A stretch of DNA of 53,750 nucleotides, from the NCBI GenBank assembly GCA_013824215.1, contig PNNM01000001.1:1-53750 (forward strand). The letters are read 5' to 3'. The notes beneath the pieces are model-generated. The model saw only the letters and a program-made list of their open reading frames with translations. It made no database searches and had not been told where the DNA came from. Made by a program: the position numbers and the translations under genes. Origin of the DNA: Coriobacteriaceae bacterium (GTDB taxonomy: Bacteria; Actinomycetota; Coriobacteriia; Anaerosomatales; D1FN1-002). Below are positions 27,311 through 37,763 of the stretch, piece by piece (position 1 is the stretch's first letter; the number at the start of each line of letters is the position of its first letter).

Positions 27311-27833
27311 GGCGGTCGGCCTCGGAGCGGCGCTGGAGCGCATCGCGGCGAAGGTGGACACGCGAGGCGAACTCGCTCGCGCCCGCGCGGTCGCGGTGTG
27401 GCCCGCCGCGGTGGGCCAGGAGGTGGCGAAGCGCACACACTGCACTGCGTTGCGGAAAGGCGAGCTGCTCGTGCATGTGGATTCCCCGGCGTGGGCGACG
27501 CAGCTCCAAGCGATGGCCCCGCAGATCGCCGAGGCGGTCAATCACCAGGCCGGTAAGCGGCTGGTAAGTAGCGTGCGGTTCACTGTCTCACGCACGGTCC
27601 GCGAGGAACGGGAGAGGGACGCGGTCGCGGCGGGGCTGGAAGCCGTCTACCGCCCGGAGCGCATCGCGCCGGTGCCGCTGACGCCAGGGGAGCGCGCTCA
27701 GGTCGAAGCGACGGCCGCAGCCATCGACGACGACGAGTTGCGAGCCGCGGCGATCCGGGCGATGGCCGCCGATCTGGAGTGGAAGAAGGGAGTCAGAGCG
27801 GCCGCCCGGGAAGCGCCTCCGGACACGCCCTGA
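27294..27833 (+). CDS. dciA: DciA-like (DUF721) helicase-loading protein
   Basis: A 179-residue DUF721 protein. The family core is visible: VAVWPAAVGQEVAKRTH, the strand GELLVHVDSPAWATQL and LRF-like VRFTVSRT. DciA proteins help load the replicative helicase DnaB in bacteria lacking DnaC/DnaI. GTG 27294 has GGAGG six bases upstream and lies inside recF. The C-terminal third is charged and variable. Confidence 0.85.
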   Translation: MAAKRRAVGLGAALERIAAKVDTRGELARARAVAVWPAAVGQEVAKRTHCTALRKGELLVHVDSPAWATQLQAMAPQIAEAVNHQAGKRLVSSVRFTVSRTVREERERDAVAAGLEAVYRPERIAPVPLTPGERAQVEATAAAIDDDELRAAAIRAMAADLEWKKGVRAAAREAPPDTP

Positions 27834-27870
27834 ACAGCGGGAAACCCAACAAGTTGTGTTAGTATACACA

Positions 27871-27900
27871 GGGCGACCACAACATGTCGTGGTCGAGCCC
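27871..27900 (+). promoter_or_regulatory. Stem-loop in the gyrB leader, behind a candidate -10 box
   Basis: CGACCAC and GTGGTCG (7 bases each) flank an eight-base loop, and GGG/CCC extends the stem around a bulge. It lies about 48 bases before gyrB. TAGTAT at 27860-27865 could be the -10 box, which would put the hairpin at the very 5' end of the transcript. It may be an mRNA-stabilising structure or a protein-binding site; no T-run follows. Confidence 0.5.
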
Positions 27901-27947
27901 CCCGAGCACTCGACGCGCATGCTCGACACGTACCGCGAAGGAGCGGC

Positions 27948-29864
27948 ATGGCAGACAACGGCTCGTACTCGGGCAAGGACATCCAGGTCCTCGAGGGCCT
28001 GGAGGCCGTCCGCAAGCGTCCGAGCATGTACATCGGCTCCACCGGTCCGCGCGGCCTCCACCACCTCGTCTACGAGGTCGTCGACAACTCCGTCGACGAG
28101 GCGCTCGCCGGCTTCTGCACCGCCATCGACATAACGCTGCACGCGGATGACTCGGTGACCGTCGTGGACAACGGACGCGGCATCCCCGTCGACAACGTTC
28201 CGAAGTACCGCAAGTCGGGTGTCGAGGTCGTGCTGACGATCCTGCATGCCGGCGGGAAGTTCGGCGGTGAGGGCTACAAGGTCTCCGGAGGCCTGCACGG
28301 TGTCGGCGTGTCCGTCGTCAACGCGCTGTCGAAGCGGCTGGAGATCGAGGTGCGCCGGGACGGGAAGACGCACACCCAGGTCTACGAGTACGGCAAGCCG
28401 ACCGGACCGCTGAAGGCGAGCGGCAAGGCCAAGGCGACCGGCACCACGCTGCGCTTCTGGTCCGACGACGGCATCTTCGAGACCGTCTCGATGAACTTCG
28501 AGGTACTCGCGACCCGGATGCGCGAGACGGCGTTCCTGAACAAGAACCTGAAGCTCATGCTCATCGACGAGCGCGAACTCGAGCCGCGGACCGAGGAGTT
28601 CCGATACACGGGCGGGATCGTGGACTTCGTGAAGTACCTGAACGAGGGCAAGGAGACGCTGCACTCCAAGCCGATCTACTTCGAGGCCGAGGCCACGGAA
28701 GGCGCCGTGGAGGTCGCGCTGCAGTGGAACTCGGGCTACTCCGATTCGGTTCTCGCGTTCGCGAACAACATCAACACCACCGAGGGCGGCACTCACCTGG
28801 AGGGTTTCAAGAACGCGCTGACCCGCACGATCAACGACTACGCGCGCCGCCAGAACATCCTGAAGGAGAAGGAGGAGAACCTCTCCGGCGAGGACATCCG
28901 CGAAGGTTTGGCGGCGGTCATCTCCGTGAAGCTGAGGGACCCCCAGTTCGAGGGGCAGACCAAGACCAAGCTCGGCAACACCGAGATGCGCGGGTTCGTC
29001 CAGCAGATGGTGACGCAGGGGCTCGCCGAGTACCTGGAGGAACACCCCAAGCCCGCTCGTGCGATCGTCATGAAGTGCTCGCAGGCGGCCAAGGCGCGCG
29101 CGGCCGCCCGCAAGGCCCGCGAGCTGACGCGGCGCAAGTCGCTGCTCGAGAGCTCCACCCTGCCGGGCAAGCTCGCGGACTGTTCCCTGCGCGACGCCGC
29201 GCTCACCGAGATCTACTTCGTGGAGGGTGACTCGGCCGGCGGCTCGGCCAAGCAGGCACGCGACAGGTCCTTCCAGGCGATCCTGCCGCTGAAGGGCAAG
29301 ATTCTGAACGTCGAGAAGGCGGGCATCACGCGCGCTCTGTCCAGCGACGAGATCCAGGCGATGATCACGGCCATGGGCACCGGTGTCGCCGAGGAGTTCG
29401 ATCTGGCCCAGGCGCGCTACCACCGCGCGATCATCATGACCGACGCGGACGTGGACGGCGCACACATCCGCTGCCTCATCCTCACCTTCTTCTACCGTTT
29501 CATGAAGGAGATGATCGAGGCCGGCTACGTCTACATCGCTCAGCCGCCGCTGTACAAGGCCACGTTCGGCAAGAAGCACGAGTACGCGTACACCGACAGG
29601 CAGCTCGAGCAGGTGCTCGCGCGGTTGCCCGAGGGGACCAAGTACTCGCTCCAGCGGTACAAGGGCCTCGGCGAGATGAACCCGGACCAGCTGTGGGAGA
29701 CCACCATGGACCCCGAGCGGCGCACCTTGCTGCGCGTGACGCTGGACGAGGACAACGCGTCCGCGGCAGAGGTCGCCTTCTCGGAGCTGATGGGGGACGC
29801 GGTCGAGGCGCGCAAGCTGTTCATCCAGCGGCACGCCAAGGACGTGCGGTTCCTCGACATCTAG
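27948..29864 (+). CDS. gyrB: DNA gyrase subunit B
   Basis: A 638-residue type IIA topoisomerase ATPase subunit. Motifs: DNGRGIPVD and GGLHGVGVSVVNALS (GHKL ATP site), QTKTKLGN (transducer), EGDSAGGSAKQ and PLKGKILNVEKA (Toprim entry), and DADVDGAHI (metal site). ATG 27948 has AAGGAGC upstream. It is the first gene of the gyrB - membrane protein - gyrA unit. Confidence 0.97.
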   Translation: MADNGSYSGKDIQVLEGLEAVRKRPSMYIGSTGPRGLHHLVYEVVDNSVDEALAGFCTAIDITLHADDSVTVVDNGRGIPVDNVPKYRKSGVEVVLTILHAGGKFGGEGYKVSGGLHGVGVSVVNALSKRLEIEVRRDGKTHTQVYEYGKPTGPLKASGKAKATGTTLRFWSDDGIFETVSMNFEVLATRMRETAFLNKNLKLMLIDERELEPRTEEFRYTGGIVDFVKYLNEGKETLHSKPIYFEAEATEGAVEVALQWNSGYSDSVLAFANNINTTEGGTHLEGFKNALTRTINDYARRQNILKEKEENLSGEDIREGLAAVISVKLRDPQFEGQTKTKLGNTEMRGFVQQMVTQGLAEYLEEHPKPARAIVMKCSQAAKARAAARKARELTRRKSLLESSTLPGKLADCSLRDAALTEIYFVEGDSAGGSAKQARDRSFQAILPLKGKILNVEKAGITRALSSDEIQAMITAMGTGVAEEFDLAQARYHRAIIMTDADVDGAHIRCLILTFFYRFMKEMIEAGYVYIAQPPLYKATFGKKHEYAYTDRQLEQVLARLPEGTKYSLQRYKGLGEMNPDQLWETTMDPERRTLLRVTLDEDNASAAEVAFSELMGDAVEARKLFIQRHAKDVRFLDI

Positions 29865-29886
29865 ATGAGGAGCGGGCAGCCGGTCG

Positions 29887-30435
29887 ATGGCCGAGGACAG
29901 GCGCGACACGAAGGGCTTCGAGCCACCGCCATGGGAGCGGGCGGCGTTCGAGGAGCTGCGACGCAAGCGGGAGGCAGCAGCCGCGGACCGGGACCTCTCG
30001 GAGGCGGTCGATGCGCTGAGGACCGGGACGGAGGAGCCTGCGGAGCGGCAAGCGCCACCGTCGGGACCGGAGCCGGAGGTTTCGGCGCCGGCGCCGATGC
30101 GGGCCGAGCCTCCCGCCGAGTCCCTGGCGGAGGAGCCGGCGGCGCCGGAGAAGCCCGCTTTGGAGGAGCACCGGGTCACCGCGATGCTCGCGGAACTCGC
30201 GGCGCTGGAACCGCAGCCGATGCGGGAGCTGTGGATGGTGGAGGTGGGGGCGGGAGTGTTCCTGGCGCTCCTGGGCCTCTCGGTGTTGGTCTGGGGGTTG
30301 GTCGGCGGCGCGCGCGCGGTCTCGAGTCCGGAAGCCGCGCCCTTCGCCCTCGTGATGATCGTGTTCGGGGCCTCGTTCATCGCACTCGGGCTGTGGCTCG
30401 GGCGTCGAGGCCTCAGGAATAGAGGAGTCGGATAA
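29887..30435 (+). CDS. Small membrane protein between gyrB and gyrA, unknown function
   Basis: A 182-residue protein that I do not recognise. Residues about 1-115 are charged and Pro/Ala/Glu-rich, probably disordered. Two TM helices follow (about 118-142 and 150-172), ending in a short basic tail. It begins at ATG 29887, 22 bases after gyrB, and its TAA lies directly against the gyrA GTG start, so it is surely co-transcribed and probably coupled. The layout resembles the acidic membrane protein beside ddl, but I see no clear sequence similarity beyond composition. Confidence 0.8.
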   Translation: MAEDRRDTKGFEPPPWERAAFEELRRKREAAAADRDLSEAVDALRTGTEEPAERQAPPSGPEPEVSAPAPMRAEPPAESLAEEPAAPEKPALEEHRVTAMLAELAALEPQPMRELWMVEVGAGVFLALLGLSVLVWGLVGGARAVSSPEAAPFALVMIVFGASFIALGLWLGRRGLRNRGVG

Positions 30436-33015
30436 GTGGCTGACGAGATCGCCGAATCCCACGTACTTCCGATAGACATCGAACGCGAGCTGAGGGACTC
30501 GTTCCTCGAGTACTCGATGTCCGTCATCGTCGCGCGCGCCCTCCCGGACGTGCGCGACGGCCTGAAGCCCGTACACCGGCGCATCCTGTACGCCATGAAC
30601 GAGTCGGGGCTGACGCCCGGCCGGCCGCACAAGAAGTCCGCGTGGACCGTCGGAGAGGTCATCGGCAAGTACCACCCGCACGGTGACGCGGCCGTGTACG
30701 ACACGATGGTGCGCATGGCGCAGGACTTCGCGATGCGCGCGCCGCTCGTCGATGGACATGGGAACTTCGGCTCAGTCGACGGTGACCGTCCGGCGGCCAT
30801 GCGCTACACCGAGGCCCGTCTGCACAAGCACGCGGTCGAGCTGCTGCGCGATCTCGACAAGGAGACGGTCGACTTCGGCCCGAACTACGACGAGTCTCTC
30901 TCCGAGCCCAAGGTCCTCCCGGCGCGCTTCCCGAACCTGCTGGTCAACGGCTCGGCGGGCATCGCAGTGGGCATGGCGACCAACATCCCGCCCCACAACA
31001 TGGGCGAGATCATAGACGCCACGACGCTGCTCATCGACAACCCGGAGGCCACGACCGAGGACCTCATCAAGGTCGTGCCGGGTCCGGATTTCCCCACCGG
31101 CGGCATCATCATGGGCCGCGACGGGATCCGCGAGGCGTACGAGACCGGACGCGGCTCGATCAAGATCCGCGGGGTCGCGCACATCGAGCAGACGTCCACC
31201 GGACGCACGCGGATCATCATCACGGAGATCCCGTACCAGGTGAACAAGTCCAAACTCGTCATCAAGATCGCCGACCTGGTGCGCGAGAAGAAGCTCACCG
31301 AGATCTCGGACCTGCGCGACGAGTCGGACCGCAAGGGCATGCGCGTCGTCATCGAACTCAAGCAGACGTGCATCCCCCAGGTCGCGCTGAACAAGCTGTA
31401 CAAGAACACGCCGCTCGAGACCGGCTTCGGCGTGAACATGCTGGCGCTCGTCGACGGCGTCCCGCGAACGCTCGGCATCAAGGACGCGTTGCTCCACTAC
31501 ATCGAGTTCCAGAAGGAAGTCATCACGCGGCGCACCCGCTACGAGCTGCGCAAAGCCGAGGAGCGCGCTCACATCCTCGACGGCTACGTCATCGCGCTGG
31601 ACAACATCGACGAGGTCATCAAGATCATCCGGGGCAGCGCCGACGACGTCGAAGCCAAGGCCAAGCTCATCGAGCGCTTCAGCCTGACCGAGGCACAGAC
31701 CGACGCGATCCTCGAGATGCGCCTGCGCCGCCTGACGGGCCTCGAGCGCCACAAGATCGAGGAGGAGCTCGCCGAGTTGCGCGAGAAGATCGCGCGGTAC
31801 ACCAAGGTCCTCGGCGATATGCAGCTCGTGCTCGACATCATCAAGGAGGAGCTGGCCGAGGTCCGCGCCAAGCACGCGGACAAGCGCCGGACCCAGATCA
31901 CGAGCGCGGCCAAGGACCTCGACGTGGAGGATCTCATCGCCGAGGAGGACATGGTCGTCACCATCACGCGGGCGGGTTATGTCAAACGCCTGCCGGTGGC
32001 CACCTACCGCCAGCAGAAGCGCGGCGGAAAGGGCCTTTCGGGGGTCAACCTGAAAGAGAGCGACTACGTCGAGCACCTCTTCATCAGCTCGACCCACGAC
32101 CACGTGCTCTTCTTCTCGACCAAGGGCAAGGTCTACCGGATGAAGGTGCACGAACTGCCGGTGGGTTCGCGCCACGCGCGCGGCACGGCCGTGGTCAACC
32201 TCCTGCCGTTCGAACAGGACGAGAAGATAGCCGCGGTCATCAACACGCGCGAGTTCGGCGCGGACGACAACCTGCTCTTCGCCACCGAGGGCGGCATGGT
32301 CAAGAAGACGGCGATGCAGGCGTACAGCCGGGTGCTGTCCACCGGGATCATCGCGATCAAGCTGAAGCCGGGCGACCGCCTCGTGTCGGTCCGCCGGGTG
32401 CATGCCGGCCAGAAGGTGATGCTCGTCTCCACCGCGGGCAAGGCCATCCGCTGGGACGAGTCGGAGGCCAGGCCGATGGGGCGCGACACCACCGGGGTCC
32501 AGGGGATGCGCACCAAGGCCGGCGAACGCGTGCTCGGCATGGAGATCGCGCCCGACGCCGCCGAGCTCTTCGTCGTCACCGAACGCGGCTACGGAAAGCG
32601 CACGACGGCGGCCGACTACCCGGAACACCACCGCGGGGGCCAGGGCGTCAAGACGATCCAGGTCACCGAGAAGAAGGGCGAGCTGGCCGGGATGAAGATC
32701 GTCCAGCCCGGCCAGGAGCTCATGCTCATCTCGGAGGCCGGCGTCGTCATCCGCGTGAAAGCCGAGGACATCAGCAAGCTCGGACGTTCCACCCAGGGCG
32801 TGAAGGTGATGAACGTCGGCGACGCCGACCGGGTCTGTGCCATCGCCCGTGTCTCGGCGACCAAGAAGAAGGCGCCGAAGGCGGCTCCCGAGGGCCAGGG
32901 AGTGCTGGTCGAGGAGGAGACGGTCGACGCGCGCGAGTCGGAGGCCGAGGAGCTGGTAGCCGAGGAGTTCGAGGACGCCGAGGACGGTGCGGTGGAGGAG
33001 ACTGATGAGAGCTAG
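30436..33015 (+). CDS. gyrA: DNA gyrase subunit A
   Basis: An 859-residue DNA-cleaving gyrase subunit. The catalytic tyrosine is in AMRYTEARL. The quinolone-determining region includes HPHGDAAVYDTMVRMAQDF, with Ala and not Ser at the classical position after GD (HGDAAVYD). The C-terminal beta-pinwheel has the gyrase box in the form QQKRGGKG. The tail is strongly acidic (about the last 35 residues). GTG 30436 has GAGGAG upstream. The hydrolase gene that follows overlaps its end. Confidence 0.97.
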   Translation: MADEIAESHVLPIDIERELRDSFLEYSMSVIVARALPDVRDGLKPVHRRILYAMNESGLTPGRPHKKSAWTVGEVIGKYHPHGDAAVYDTMVRMAQDFAMRAPLVDGHGNFGSVDGDRPAAMRYTEARLHKHAVELLRDLDKETVDFGPNYDESLSEPKVLPARFPNLLVNGSAGIAVGMATNIPPHNMGEIIDATTLLIDNPEATTEDLIKVVPGPDFPTGGIIMGRDGIREAYETGRGSIKIRGVAHIEQTSTGRTRIIITEIPYQVNKSKLVIKIADLVREKKLTEISDLRDESDRKGMRVVIELKQTCIPQVALNKLYKNTPLETGFGVNMLALVDGVPRTLGIKDALLHYIEFQKEVITRRTRYELRKAEERAHILDGYVIALDNIDEVIKIIRGSADDVEAKAKLIERFSLTEAQTDAILEMRLRRLTGLERHKIEEELAELREKIARYTKVLGDMQLVLDIIKEELAEVRAKHADKRRTQITSAAKDLDVEDLIAEEDMVVTITRAGYVKRLPVATYRQQKRGGKGLSGVNLKESDYVEHLFISSTHDHVLFFSTKGKVYRMKVHELPVGSRHARGTAVVNLLPFEQDEKIAAVINTREFGADDNLLFATEGGMVKKTAMQAYSRVLSTGIIAIKLKPGDRLVSVRRVHAGQKVMLVSTAGKAIRWDESEARPMGRDTTGVQGMRTKAGERVLGMEIAPDAAELFVVTERGYGKRTTAADYPEHHRGGQGVKTIQVTEKKGELAGMKIVQPGQELMLISEAGVVIRVKAEDISKLGRSTQGVKVMNVGDADRVCAIARVSATKKKAPKAAPEGQGVLVEEETVDARESEAEELVAEEFEDAEDGAVEETDES

Positions 33016-33730
33016 CGGGCACATGACAGACGCTGCCGTCGCGCCAGCCCAACGGCTCGCCCACCTGGGCTGCATCCTGTTCGACCTGGACGGGACCCTC
33101 ATCGACTCGGTGGCCCTGATCCTCTCCTCGTTCCGTCATGCGACGGCGGCGGTGCTGGGCCAGGCACTTCCCGACGAGGTGCTCCTCGAGAACGTGGGCA
33201 TGCCGCTGCACGCGCAGTTCATACGCATGGCGCCGGCGCAGGCCGACGAGCTGCTGCGGGTCTACCGGGAACACAACGCGGAGCACCACGACGCGATGGT
33301 GCGCGAGTACCCGGGTACCGAGGAGACACTCCAGGAGCTCGAGCGCCGGGGCCATCGGCTCGGCGTGGTCACCTCCAAGAGCGCACCGGTGATGCGGCGC
33401 GGGCTCGAGCTCTTCGGGCTCGAACGTTTCTTCGAGGTCTGCGTCTCATCGGACGACGTGACGGCGCACAAACCCGATCCCCAGCCGGTCGCGATCGCGG
33501 CCGAACTTCTCGGGTGTGCCGCCGCTGAGAGCATGTATGTGGGCGACAGCCCGCACGACATGGCCTCGGCGATCGCCGCGGGCGCCGTGTCGGTGGCGGC
33601 GCTGTGGGGCGCGTTCCCGCCGGAGGCCGTCCTGGCTCCCGGACCCGACTTCGCCCTGGCTTCGATCCGCGACCTGCCGGCGCTGCTCGACGGGGACGTG
33701 GAGCATTTCACCGTCGGAGATGCAGGGTAG
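33005..33730 (+). CDS. HAD-family phosphatase (phosphoglycolate/pyrophosphatase-like)
   Basis: A 241-residue HAD hydrolase with catalytic FDLDGTLIDS (Asp27, Asp29), VVTSKS (motif II), HKPDPQP (motif III) and YVGDSPHDM (motif IV). The cap is the small helical type, as in Gph and PpaX. Substrate is not predictable; phosphoglycolate or pyrophosphate are likely. ATG 33005 overlaps the gyrA end by 11 bases and has GGAGGAGA upstream; ATG 33023 is the alternative. Confidence 0.88.
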   Translation: MRASGHMTDAAVAPAQRLAHLGCILFDLDGTLIDSVALILSSFRHATAAVLGQALPDEVLLENVGMPLHAQFIRMAPAQADELLRVYREHNAEHHDAMVREYPGTEETLQELERRGHRLGVVTSKSAPVMRRGLELFGLERFFEVCVSSDDVTAHKPDPQPVAIAAELLGCAAAESMYVGDSPHDMASAIAAGAVSVAALWGAFPPEAVLAPGPDFALASIRDLPALLDGDVEHFTVGDAG

Positions 33731-33732
33731 TG

Positions 33733-33749
33733 ACCGACCGTCGGTCGGT
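33733..33749. promoter_or_regulatory. TetR-type operator candidate upstream of macAB-like operon
   Basis: ACCGACC-GTC-GGTCGGT, arms perfect over seven bases, lies just after the HAD stop and about 90 bases before a possible -10 box (TAGAGT, 33823-33828) for the transporter genes. Such GACCGACC/GGTCGGTC palindromes are usual for TetR-family repressors. No regulator gene is next to it. Confidence 0.5.
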
Positions 33750-33888
33750 ACGCGTCCGAAGAGGCCCGGTGCCGTTCCGGGAACGCACGAAGAAGGGTGG
33801 TCGCACGAGGGTGTGCTTGCGCTAGAGTGGGTCGGGCACCTGCGCGGGGATACGACCGCGCGGGACCGTTGGGGCGAGGAGGCGGACG

Positions 33889-35175
33889 GTGTCCAAGGGC
33901 AAGATCATCGCGGCTGTGATCGTGCTGCTCGTCGTGGTGGGCGTGGTGGCCGCCGTGGCGATGGGCGCGCGGAACTCGGCGCCCGAGGTCGAAACGGCTC
34001 AGGTCTCCAAGGACGATCTCTCTGTGACGGTGAGCGCCTCGGGCAAGGTGGAGGCGGGCGACCGCGCCGACGTGTTCCCGCCGACATCAGGAGTGCTCGA
34101 GGCCGTCTACGTCACCGACGGGCAGAGCGTCAAGGCGGGCGACCCGATCGCCGCGCTCGACACCGAGCCGCTGGCCCTCGGGGTCGAGCAGGCGCGTGCG
34201 GGCGTGAGTGCGGCGCGCGGGCAGCTGGCCGGGATCGACAAGCAGGCACCGTCCGCGGCCGACCGGGCCGCCGCGGACGCGGCGGTGGCCGCCGCATGGT
34301 CGTCCTACGAGCAGGCGCGCGGGTTCTACGACGACCTGAAGGAAGTCTACGACGAGACCACCATGACGGTGATCAAGGAGAGCATGGAGCCGACGCTCAC
34401 ACAACTCGAGATAGCCAAGCTCGGCGCGTACTCCGGCTACCAGGGCGCCAAGGCCGGTCAGGCCAAGGCCGAGATGTCGTTCGCAGCCGAGCGGGCGGCG
34501 GCGCAGGCCGGCGTGGATGCCGCGGAGGCCGCGCTATCAGCTGCGCACAACAGCCTCGCGAAGGCTGAGATGGAAGCACCCATCGATGGCATCGTGCTGT
34601 TCAACGCACTGGGCGCTCCGGCGGCCGACGGCGCGGTGCCGAAGGCGGCCGAGGGAGCCGCGGTGGGGCCGCAGGCCGCGCCGTTCACGGTCGTGCAGCT
34701 CGACTCGCTGCGCTTCGCCGCCGAGGTCGACGAGGTCGACATAGACCGCGTCAAGCTCGGCATGAACGGCATAGTCACGTTGGATGCGTTCCCTGGCGAA
34801 GGGTTCGAGGCTCCCGTCACGAAGCGCAGCTCCGCTGCCCAGCTCACGGCCACCGGGGGTACCGTCTTCCCGGTGTACCTGGATCTGGCGGATGTGGCCA
34901 AGGAGTTGCTCATCGGCATGAAGGGCGATGTCGAGATCCAGGTCGAAGCGGTCAAAGCCACGCTCTCGGTGCCGATCGAGGCCATCTTCGACGAGGACGA
35001 CAAGCAGTTCGTCTACGTGGTGAAGGATGGAGCGGTGGAGAAGCGCGAGGTCGAGACGGGCGTCATGACCGACACGCGCGCCCAGGTCGTCAAAGGTGTC
35101 AAGGCTGGCGAGCAGATCGCGCTATCGGGTTCCGTGGAACTCAAGGACGGCATGCAGGTCAGGGTGAAGCAGTAG
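33889..35175 (+). CDS. MacA-like membrane-fusion (adaptor) protein of an ABC export system
   Basis: A 428-residue adaptor. One N-terminal TM helix (about 5-26) anchors it. A lipoyl-like barrel half (VSASGKVEAGDRADVFPP), a long Ala-rich coiled-coil hairpin (about 100-230), the second lipoyl half and a beta-barrel domain follow, in the order of MacA/YknX adaptors. It links the ABC permease to a substrate path at the cell surface. GTG 33889 has GAGGAGG upstream. The three genes 33889-37165 form one unit with overlaps or tiny gaps. Confidence 0.88.
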   Translation: MSKGKIIAAVIVLLVVVGVVAAVAMGARNSAPEVETAQVSKDDLSVTVSASGKVEAGDRADVFPPTSGVLEAVYVTDGQSVKAGDPIAALDTEPLALGVEQARAGVSAARGQLAGIDKQAPSAADRAAADAAVAAAWSSYEQARGFYDDLKEVYDETTMTVIKESMEPTLTQLEIAKLGAYSGYQGAKAGQAKAEMSFAAERAAAQAGVDAAEAALSAAHNSLAKAEMEAPIDGIVLFNALGAPAADGAVPKAAEGAAVGPQAAPFTVVQLDSLRFAAEVDEVDIDRVKLGMNGIVTLDAFPGEGFEAPVTKRSSAAQLTATGGTVFPVYLDLADVAKELLIGMKGDVEIQVEAVKATLSVPIEAIFDEDDKQFVYVVKDGAVEKREVETGVMTDTRAQVVKGVKAGEQIALSGSVELKDGMQVRVKQ

Positions 35176-35177
35176 GG

Positions 35178-35971
35178 ATGCCCGAGCAGGCGCCACCCGC
35201 GTCTGCCGCCACTGCGAGCACCTGCGGCGAAGGCCGCGTGGTGCTCGAGGCGCGCGGCGTGGACAAGACGTACCAGATGGAGGGCCTGGAAGTCCGGGCC
35301 CTCCGCGGCGTCGACCTCCGGATCTGCGAAGGTCGGATGCTCGCGGTCATGGGTCCCTCGGGCTCCGGCAAGTCCACGCTCATGCACATCATCGGCCTGC
35401 TGGACCGGCCGACGGCCGGATCGGTGCGGGTCGAAGGCGAAGAGGTCTCGCACATGGCGCCCAACGAGCTGGCCGCGGTGCGCAACAAGCGGATAGGGTT
35501 CGTCTTCCAGTCCTTCAACCTCCTACCGCGCACCTCGGCCCTCGCCAACGTCGAGCTCCCGCTCGTGTACGCCGGGGTCGGCGGGGGCGAGCGCGCCCGC
35601 CGGGCTCGCGAATCGCTCGAGCGCATCGGTCTCGGCGACCGCCTCGGCCACTTCAGCAGCCAGCTCTCCGGCGGCCAGCAGCAGCGCGTCGCCATAGCGC
35701 GCGCGCTCGTCACCGAGCCGAGCATCGTGCTGGCCGACGAGCCCACCGGCAATCTGGACTCGCGCTCCGGCGTCGAGGTCATGTCGATCCTGCAGGACCT
35801 GAACCGTCAAGGGATCACGATCATCGTCGTCACCCACGACCCGAGGGTCGCGCAGCACGCCGAGCGCATCGTCCACCTCAGCGACGGCCGCATCGTGAGA
35901 CACGAGATCGTGGAGGATCGCACCTGCGCCGATGACGAGATGGCCGAGATCCTCGCGCGGGCGGAGGAGGA

Positions 35972-35975
<4 letters not shown>
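35178..35975 (+). CDS. ABC transporter ATP-binding protein (MacB/LolD type)
   Basis: A 265-residue ATPase. Walker A GPSGSGKST, Q-loop FVFQSFNLLPR, signature LSGGQQQRVAIARAL, Walker B IVLADEPTGNLD and H-loop VVTHDPRVA are all present. The Q-loop pattern FNLLP is typical of the MacB/LolD/FtsE group. ATG 35178 lies two bases after the adaptor stop. Its stop overlaps the permease start. Confidence 0.95.
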
Positions 35976-37165
<1,190 letters not shown>

Positions 37166-37186
37166 CGGATCCGCGCGGCCGCTCGC

Positions 37187-37690
37187 TCAGTGCCCGGTGA
37201 AGTCGCTCGGGTCGACGTGCTCGAGGAACTCCCGGAAGCGCTCGACCTCCTGCTCCTCGTCGGCTCCGCCCTCATGGGCGACGACAGCCGCCTCGTCCCA
37301 GACCTCCTCGGCCAGCACGATCGGGCAGCCTACGCGCACCGCCAGCGCCATGGAGTCGGACGGCCTCGCGTCGACCACGACTCGGCGCTCCTCGCCGCGG
37401 AGCACGAGCGCCGCGTAGAACGTGCCCTCCTCCAGCCTCGTTATCTCCACGCGCTCGAGGTAGAACCCGAAGGTCTCGAACATGCCGCGCATCAGATCGT
37501 GCGTGAGTGGCCGAGGCGGCTCGGCACCCTGGATGCCGAGCAGGATCGCCATCGCCTCGGCGTGCCCGATCCAGATCGGCAGGACGTCGTCGCCGAGGAA
37601 GTCGCCCGCGTCGTCGACACGGCGCAGGAGGACGACCGGCGAGTTGCTCGCCGAATCCACGCTGAGCGATGCGATGCGGACCGGGATCAC
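37187..37690 (-). CDS. Bifunctional nuclease-domain (DUF151) protein
   Basis: A 167-residue protein with the BFN domain at about 1-130: VRIASLSVD, the central LPIWIGHAEAMAILLGI, PRPLTHDLM and VDARPSDSMALAVR. The C-terminal tail is acidic. The family has reported DNase/RNase activity and is common in actinobacteria. I use GTG 37690, with GGAGGTC upstream, instead of a far longer frame. It is convergent with the ABC permease and divergent from the YjbQ gene. Confidence 0.9.
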   Translation of the reverse strand: MIPVRIASLSVDSASNSPVVLLRRVDDAGDFLGDDVLPIWIGHAEAMAILLGIQGAEPPRPLTHDLMRGMFETFGFYLERVEITRLEEGTFYAALVLRGEERRVVVDARPSDSMALAVRVGCPIVLAEEVWDEAAVVAHEGGADEEQEVERFREFLEHVDPSDFTGH

Positions 37691-37763
37691 CGACAGACGA
37701 CCTCCGCTCGGGACGCCACTATCATAGGGGATACCCAGATGGCGGCAGCGGTGGACGGAGGCG

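Noticed and set aside
27588..30800. Minus-strand open frame of over 1,000 codons opposite gyrB
   Set aside because: It is antisense to gyrB and neighbours, low in complexity, and has no ribosome site or known domain.
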